Positions 60,204 to 64,000 of a DNA stretch of 64,000 bases are shown piece after piece (positions within the stretch are counted from its first letter, which is position 1; every line of letters begins with the position of its first letter). The position numbers and the translations under genes are program-made. Source of the DNA: Dokdonia sinensis (GTDB lineage Bacteria > Bacteroidota > Bacteroidia > Flavobacteriales > Flavobacteriaceae); NCBI RefSeq assembly GCF_003688895.1, contig NZ_REFV01000002.1, positions 300,918 through 364,917 of the forward strand. Direction: 5' to 3'. The notes under the pieces were generated by a model. It was not told the DNA's origin and made no database searches. It saw only the letters and a list, made by a program, of their open reading frames with translations.

Positions 60204-61997
60204 ATGCGTGTATTAATAGCTTTCTTATTACTTCCTATTTGTGTTGTCCAGGCTCAAATGCCAGAATATACTTTACCTAAACAAATAGATACTCTAGTTG
60301 TTCAAGGAGAAAATTGCCTTAAGGAAAAAGGAGAAAATTGTTCTCACTATTTTGATCGTGCGCTGGAAGAAGCTCGCAAAATAGACAAAGATTCCTTAGA
60401 GGCGCTTACGTATTATAGTGTAGGATTTGCTTTTTATCGTTATGGTAACGCACAAGATTTCTTAGAAAATGCAAAAAAAGCGGTTGCATTAGATGGTACA
60501 AGACATCCATTAACTACACATTTTTTTCTGGAAGATCTTTACTTAGCCCACGCAGATTTAAATCATATCGATAGTCTGATGGCGCCGGCCAGAGCTTCAT
60601 TACATTGGGCTGAGGTAGCTGGAAGTAAAAGTGCTATGGCGGCGGCATATATTCGTATCGCCGAGACACAACGAGATAAAGGAGATGTAAAGGGCGCTAT
60701 AAAAACATTGCTAGATGCAAGACCTATTGTAAAAGCATCTGGAGACTTACATCGGGAAAGTGGTCTTTTATTAACGCTGGGCAATACCTACAATACAAAT
60801 GGAGATCACCCACAAGCGTTAGAAAAGTATGAGGAAGCTGCGCAAGGATTCCTTAAGGCAGAAGATTCATCTATGTATATCTTGTCTATATCTAATTGGG
60901 CAAGTATTGCTAACAGGATGGGTAAGACTCAGGAGGTCTTAACGCGCATACAGCCATTACTAGATTATTATGAGCGCAATGGAGGTACTAAGAGCATTTA
61001 CCTAGCAACTCAAATGGCAAAGGCCTATGTCATTGATAAAGATTATGACAAAGCAATTCCATTACTCAAAGAAAATATTGAAGAGGCAAAAGCCGTCGGG
61101 AATGAAGTCTTTCGCTTAAATAATAAACAGCTCCTTACAGAATTGTACATTGATATGGGTGAAGGGGCACTAGCCGTCGCCGAAATTAAGGAGATCTACG
61201 ACAAGGTGGTATCAGAACACGAGCAAGGTCGCGGGAGTGCCGCGAGATTACATAACGTTAGAAAGTTGTATGCAGATGCTCAAACACTTGTGGGTAATTC
61301 TGGTGAGACGGGAGAGATATATCAGGCGTATATCCGTTTTAATGATTCCCTATTTAATGAGACTAAAGAGAGGGAAATTGCAGCTATGCGAGAAACCTTT
61401 GAAGCAGATAAGCGGGAGGCACAAATAGCATTACTAAAAAAAGGGAAAGAAGCAAGTCGGTTACAAAAATGGCTTTTGGGAGCTGGTCTTCTTGCGCTAC
61501 TTGCCATTTTGGGAGGCTTATGGGTACGCTTTCGCGAAAGCAAAAAAAGAGCTATTCTAGAACGCCAAAAGCTCAATGCAGAAATTGCTCACAAACGAAA
61601 AGAGCTCACCTCCCAAGCATTGAACCTAGCCAAAAAGAATGAAACCTTAATTGATCTTAAAGAGAAGATTACAGGAATGGAAAAGACTACACAATCTCAA
61701 GATTTATTGAGGACGATTGAGTTTGATGTAAGAGAAGACAAAGGATGGGAAGCATTTATGCAATCGTTTCAAGAAGTACATAAAGACTTCTATAAAAACA
61801 TCCAGCAAAACTATCCCGATATAACTGCTGGCGAACTTCGATTAATGTCATTACTTAAAATGAATCTGAGTTCTCGGGAGATAGGGAATATGCTTAATAT
61901 CTCTCAGGAGGGCGTTATGAAAGCACGTTACAGATTGCGTAAAAAGCTCCATCTTACAAAAGAAGATTCTCTAGAGCAGAAAATACTTGCGCTCTAA
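60204..61997 (+). CDS. TPR protein with C-terminal HTH, membrane-anchored regulator
   Basis: 597 residues. Signal-like N-terminus (VVQAQMPEY), tetratricopeptide repeats (about 40-390), one membrane helix (about 425-443, WLLGAGLLALLAILGGLW), coiled coil (about 450-510), and a LuxR/GerE-like helix-turn-helix at the end (GELRLMSLLKMNLSSREIGN, MLNISQEGVMKARYRLRKKL). This layout is common in Bacteroidota regulators that sense outside and bind DNA inside. Target genes unknown; the nearest candidate is the pore-former-like lipoprotein 200 bases downstream. A palindrome copy encodes RFRES just after the helix. Confidence 0.88.
   Translation: MRVLIAFLLLPICVVQAQMPEYTLPKQIDTLVVQGENCLKEKGENCSHYFDRALEEARKIDKDSLEALTYYSVGFAFYRYGNAQDFLENAKKAVALDGTRHPLTTHFFLEDLYLAHADLNHIDSLMAPARASLHWAEVAGSKSAMAAAYIRIAETQRDKGDVKGAIKTLLDARPIVKASGDLHRESGLLLTLGNTYNTNGDHPQALEKYEEAAQGFLKAEDSSMYILSISNWASIANRMGKTQEVLTRIQPLLDYYERNGGTKSIYLATQMAKAYVIDKDYDKAIPLLKENIEEAKAVGNEVFRLNNKQLLTELYIDMGEGALAVAEIKEIYDKVVSEHEQGRGSAARLHNVRKLYADAQTLVGNSGETGEIYQAYIRFNDSLFNETKEREIAAMRETFEADKREAQIALLKKGKEASRLQKWLLGAGLLALLAILGGLWVRFRESKKRAILERQKLNAEIAHKRKELTSQALNLAKKNETLIDLKEKITGMEKTTQSQDLLRTIEFDVREDKGWEAFMQSFQEVHKDFYKNIQQNYPDITAGELRLMSLLKMNLSSREIGNMLNISQEGVMKARYRLRKKLHLTKEDSLEQKILAL
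61527..61541. repeat. palindrome copy inside the TPR regulator gene
   Basis: 15/16 match, translated as RFRES next to the membrane helix. Confidence 0.87.
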
Positions 61998-62195
61998 CCT
62001 CTAGTGTTTATGGGTGTTTGCGGGCTGTCCATAGTTTGTCCATATCATTTTTTTTGATTCTCATTATCAAGATGTTACGTTTGGGGTGTCAATATATGAC
62101 TATCCGTTTTGTGGATGCTGCTTGATAGATAACTGCAGTGTCTAAAGAGCAACTCACAAAGGGGGAATTTTAATAAACCACAAAACGTAAATCAA

Positions 62196-63848
62196 ATGAA
62201 AACCACAATCAAAAAAGTATTGTTTTTAGCGTGCCTAAGTACTTTTACCTTAGGTTGCGATAAAGATGATGACGCAGTCATCACACCAGACGGCTCTAGC
62301 GAGTTATTCGAAAGCAATGGAATAACAGCAGACGCCTTAGATAATTATCAGGGAAGTATAGGGCTTATTGTCAATACAAGAAATCTTGTAGAAAAAGGAT
62401 ATGATGTAGCCTCAGTAAGTTTTGATATCGATGCACAAACTGGAAACTACAATGCCGAAATTCCAGTAGAGGAGTTTACTAAAATTGCCATTCACCGCTT
62501 TGAGAAAGAAAATCTTTCTCAAGAGGCGCTAGAAGAGCTTTCTGTAGATGGGGTTCCAGTATCTATTACTGTAAAAGCTGGAAATGGCTCTGTGATATTT
62601 ACACAGGACATAAGTGTTATCTCATTTACCGAAAATGGCACGCTGGCTTCCTTGCAAACATCGACCATACCGTATGTAAATCCTAATGCAAAACTAAAGC
62701 CCGAAATGCCTCATTTTATACAAATTGCAAACGTTTCTGGAGGTGACACAAGTTATGTGGTACAAAAAGAAGCGAGTGATGGCGCTAGTAACACAGTGCT
62801 GTATGAAGCAGTTTCTGGTTATCAAACTGCTCGAATTGATCAACAATTTTACTTCTATGAATTTCCTAATGAACCCGGGGTATACGCGATCTATAATATA
62901 GACACTAATCGCTATCTCGCAACAGATGATAATGACAATACCTTAAGGCAATCTGGAGCTTTCTCCTATCCTAGTGGAATAGATGGGTCGCTACACCCGA
63001 GATATAAGTTCAGAATACAAAGAGCTCCTAACGGCTTTTATACCATTAATAGGTATGATATCAACGTACCGTATAAGCGTTTCTTTAATGGCTTTGTTTA
63101 TAACTGGCGTGCGGTACCTTCTGGAGAGATACAGTACTTTAATTTTATTGCCCTTAATTTAGATTGGGAAGCAACAGATATAGGTACGGAGTACTTGCAA
63201 CCCGTAATGCCTGCCGTAGAAACTTCGTTTGGTTTTAATAGTACATTAATTAATTGTGGTTCGGGCTCATTAAGTCAAGAAGTAGGTGTGGAGCAGTCTA
63301 TCACAACAGGATCTACTGCTGGATGGGAAGAAAGTCTTTCTATTGCCTCTCGCAATACCTTCGGGTTAGAAGTCTCCGTAGGTGTAAGTGCCGATGCTAC
63401 GTTTTTTGGTACAGGAGGTTCTGTAAGTGCAGAGGTCACAGGGAGCTATGAGTATTCTCGTGAGGCTACACAGAGTAGCTCTTCTTTTACAGAAAATACG
63501 GTAGAAGAAGTAAATACCTATTTCTCAACGCGTCAAGTGACTGTGCCTTCAGGCAAAGCCTCCCTGGTGTATGACGCATACCAGACCTATAGTAATGTCG
63601 AAATTCCTTTTGTGCAGCGTTTACGTATACGCGCAAATGAAATAGATCCTGCTCAAGGCAATGTGGTGATAGGACCTCTAAATGGCGCCCAAGTCGAGAC
63701 TCAATTACAGATGATGGGCTTTAGAGGGGTGATTACCTCTGTGGGATCAGATTTTGTAGAGGTCACTTTACGTGGGACCACCTACTTAGATAACCTAGTA
63801 GATACCGAAAGCAAAGTTCTAGATGTAGCTGCAAACTGTCCAAATTAG
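62196..63848 (+). CDS. surface lipoprotein with beta-trefoil-like and aerolysin-like regions
   Basis: 550 residues. Lipobox TFTLGCDKDDD (Cys21) with an acidic surface-export tag. Residues 30-165 form an Ig/beta region. About 170-315 resemble a ricin-type beta-trefoil or lectin: FYEFPNEPGVYAIYNIDTNR, YKFRIQRAPNGFYTINRYDI. About 355-480 show the ETX/MTX2/aerolysin pattern: long Ser/Thr-rich alternating strands (SITTGSTAGWEESLSIASRN, VSAEVTGSYEYSREATQSSS) then VTVPSGKASLVYDAYQTYSN. It may bind a surface glycan and insert in membranes. The fold call is from pattern reading only. Follows a membrane-anchored regulator; own terminator. Confidence 0.62.
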   Translation: MKTTIKKVLFLACLSTFTLGCDKDDDAVITPDGSSELFESNGITADALDNYQGSIGLIVNTRNLVEKGYDVASVSFDIDAQTGNYNAEIPVEEFTKIAIHRFEKENLSQEALEELSVDGVPVSITVKAGNGSVIFTQDISVISFTENGTLASLQTSTIPYVNPNAKLKPEMPHFIQIANVSGGDTSYVVQKEASDGASNTVLYEAVSGYQTARIDQQFYFYEFPNEPGVYAIYNIDTNRYLATDDNDNTLRQSGAFSYPSGIDGSLHPRYKFRIQRAPNGFYTINRYDINVPYKRFFNGFVYNWRAVPSGEIQYFNFIALNLDWEATDIGTEYLQPVMPAVETSFGFNSTLINCGSGSLSQEVGVEQSITTGSTAGWEESLSIASRNTFGLEVSVGVSADATFFGTGGSVSAEVTGSYEYSREATQSSSSFTENTVEEVNTYFSTRQVTVPSGKASLVYDAYQTYSNVEIPFVQRLRIRANEIDPAQGNVVIGPLNGAQVETQLQMMGFRGVITSVGSDFVEVTLRGTTYLDNLVDTESKVLDVAANCPN

Positions 63849-63875
63849 TTCTGAACACAGTCTTTTAAAACAAGA

Positions 63876-63909
63876 GGCTGTCTGAAAACTATTCGGACAG
63901 TCTTTTTTT
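63876..63909 (+). terminator. terminator after the pore-former-like gene
   Basis: Stem GGCTGTCTGAA/TTCGGACAGTC (11 bp, two G-U pairs) followed by seven T. Confidence 0.82.
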
Positions 63910-64000
63910 ATTAAGGGCTATTTCTATTATTCAATCGTAAATGTTTTACAAGTGCTATTTGTTATCAGTTAGTAGTTATCAGTCTGCTTTTAGATAGCTA

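Noticed and set aside
1113..61541. Iterated palindrome as rho-independent terminator
   Set aside because: Most copies lie in the middle of genes, lack a loop and a T run, and several intergenic copies are accompanied by a separate real terminator.

Overview
The window reads as chromosomal DNA of a marine Flavobacteriaceae-type Bacteroidota, plausibly close to Dokdonia/Krokinobacter. This is inferred from family content, not from a search. The pointers are AT-rich DNA, TAnnTTTG-like -7 boxes, several TonB-dependent receptors with carboxypeptidase-regulatory N-termini, FecI/FecR-type surface signalling, a PorP/SprF protein, a LytS/LytTR pair, DUF2480/DUF3078/DUF5689/DUF3108 proteins and acid-tagged lipoproteins. 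No rRNA, tRNA, CRISPR array, prophage or complete insertion sequence was found.

Layout. 0-3.4 kb holds tyrosine catabolism (homogentisate dioxygenase and 4-hydroxyphenylpyruvate dioxygenase), separated by a repeat-flanked four-helix-bundle gene and a small membrane protein. 3.5-13.4 kb has a secreted protein, a propeller histidine kinase with its LytTR regulator, a DUF3108 protein, tryptophan 2,3-dioxygenase, an M23 lipoprotein and pgi. 13.5-23.7 kb has an Oar-like receptor, then a sigma/anti-sigma/receptor set facing an Asp-rich lipoprotein and its smaller relative. 23.7-29.2 kb has a secreted endonuclease/phosphatase-fold enzyme divergent from a receptor plus DUF5689 lipoprotein. 29.3-33.5 kb holds DUF559, recQ, GIY-YIG and ssb genes embedded in long imperfect repeats. 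33.5-42.5 kb is mixed: an AT-rich orphan, thioredoxin, a ThiE-like protein, a ParE-type toxin with its antitoxin, SprF, a second endonuclease/phosphatase-fold protein and HflX. 42.9-57.9 kb is a long minus-strand iron-sulfur (SUF) region (sufA, sufB, sufC, sufD, sufS ... sufE, DUF59, DUF2480, DUF3078 x2), interrupted at 48.6-51.9 kb by a plus-strand block (SDR, DoxX-like, sigma factor, DUF2461). 58-64 kb carries a receptor, a membrane-anchored TPR-HTH regulator and a lipoprotein that looks like a beta-trefoil plus aerolysin-type pore-forming protein.

The strongest unexplained signal is a highly iterated perfect palindrome, CGCTTTCGCGAAAGCG. Its core TTTCGCGAAA occurs 16 times in 64 kb, against well under one expected by chance. 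Most copies lie inside genes, where the palindrome is open in every frame and reads AFAKA, RFRES or LSRKR. In at least two genes it forms the signal-peptidase site. Other palindromes or tandem repeats are nested inside copies of it at five places. A second theme is that three small genes (four-helix bundle, DUF559, GIY-YIG) are each bracketed by their own family of long imperfect repeats, which suggests gene-plus-repeat mobile or selfish modules. The aerolysin-like lipoprotein and the four-repeat Asp-rich lipoprotein are the most interesting individual proteins.
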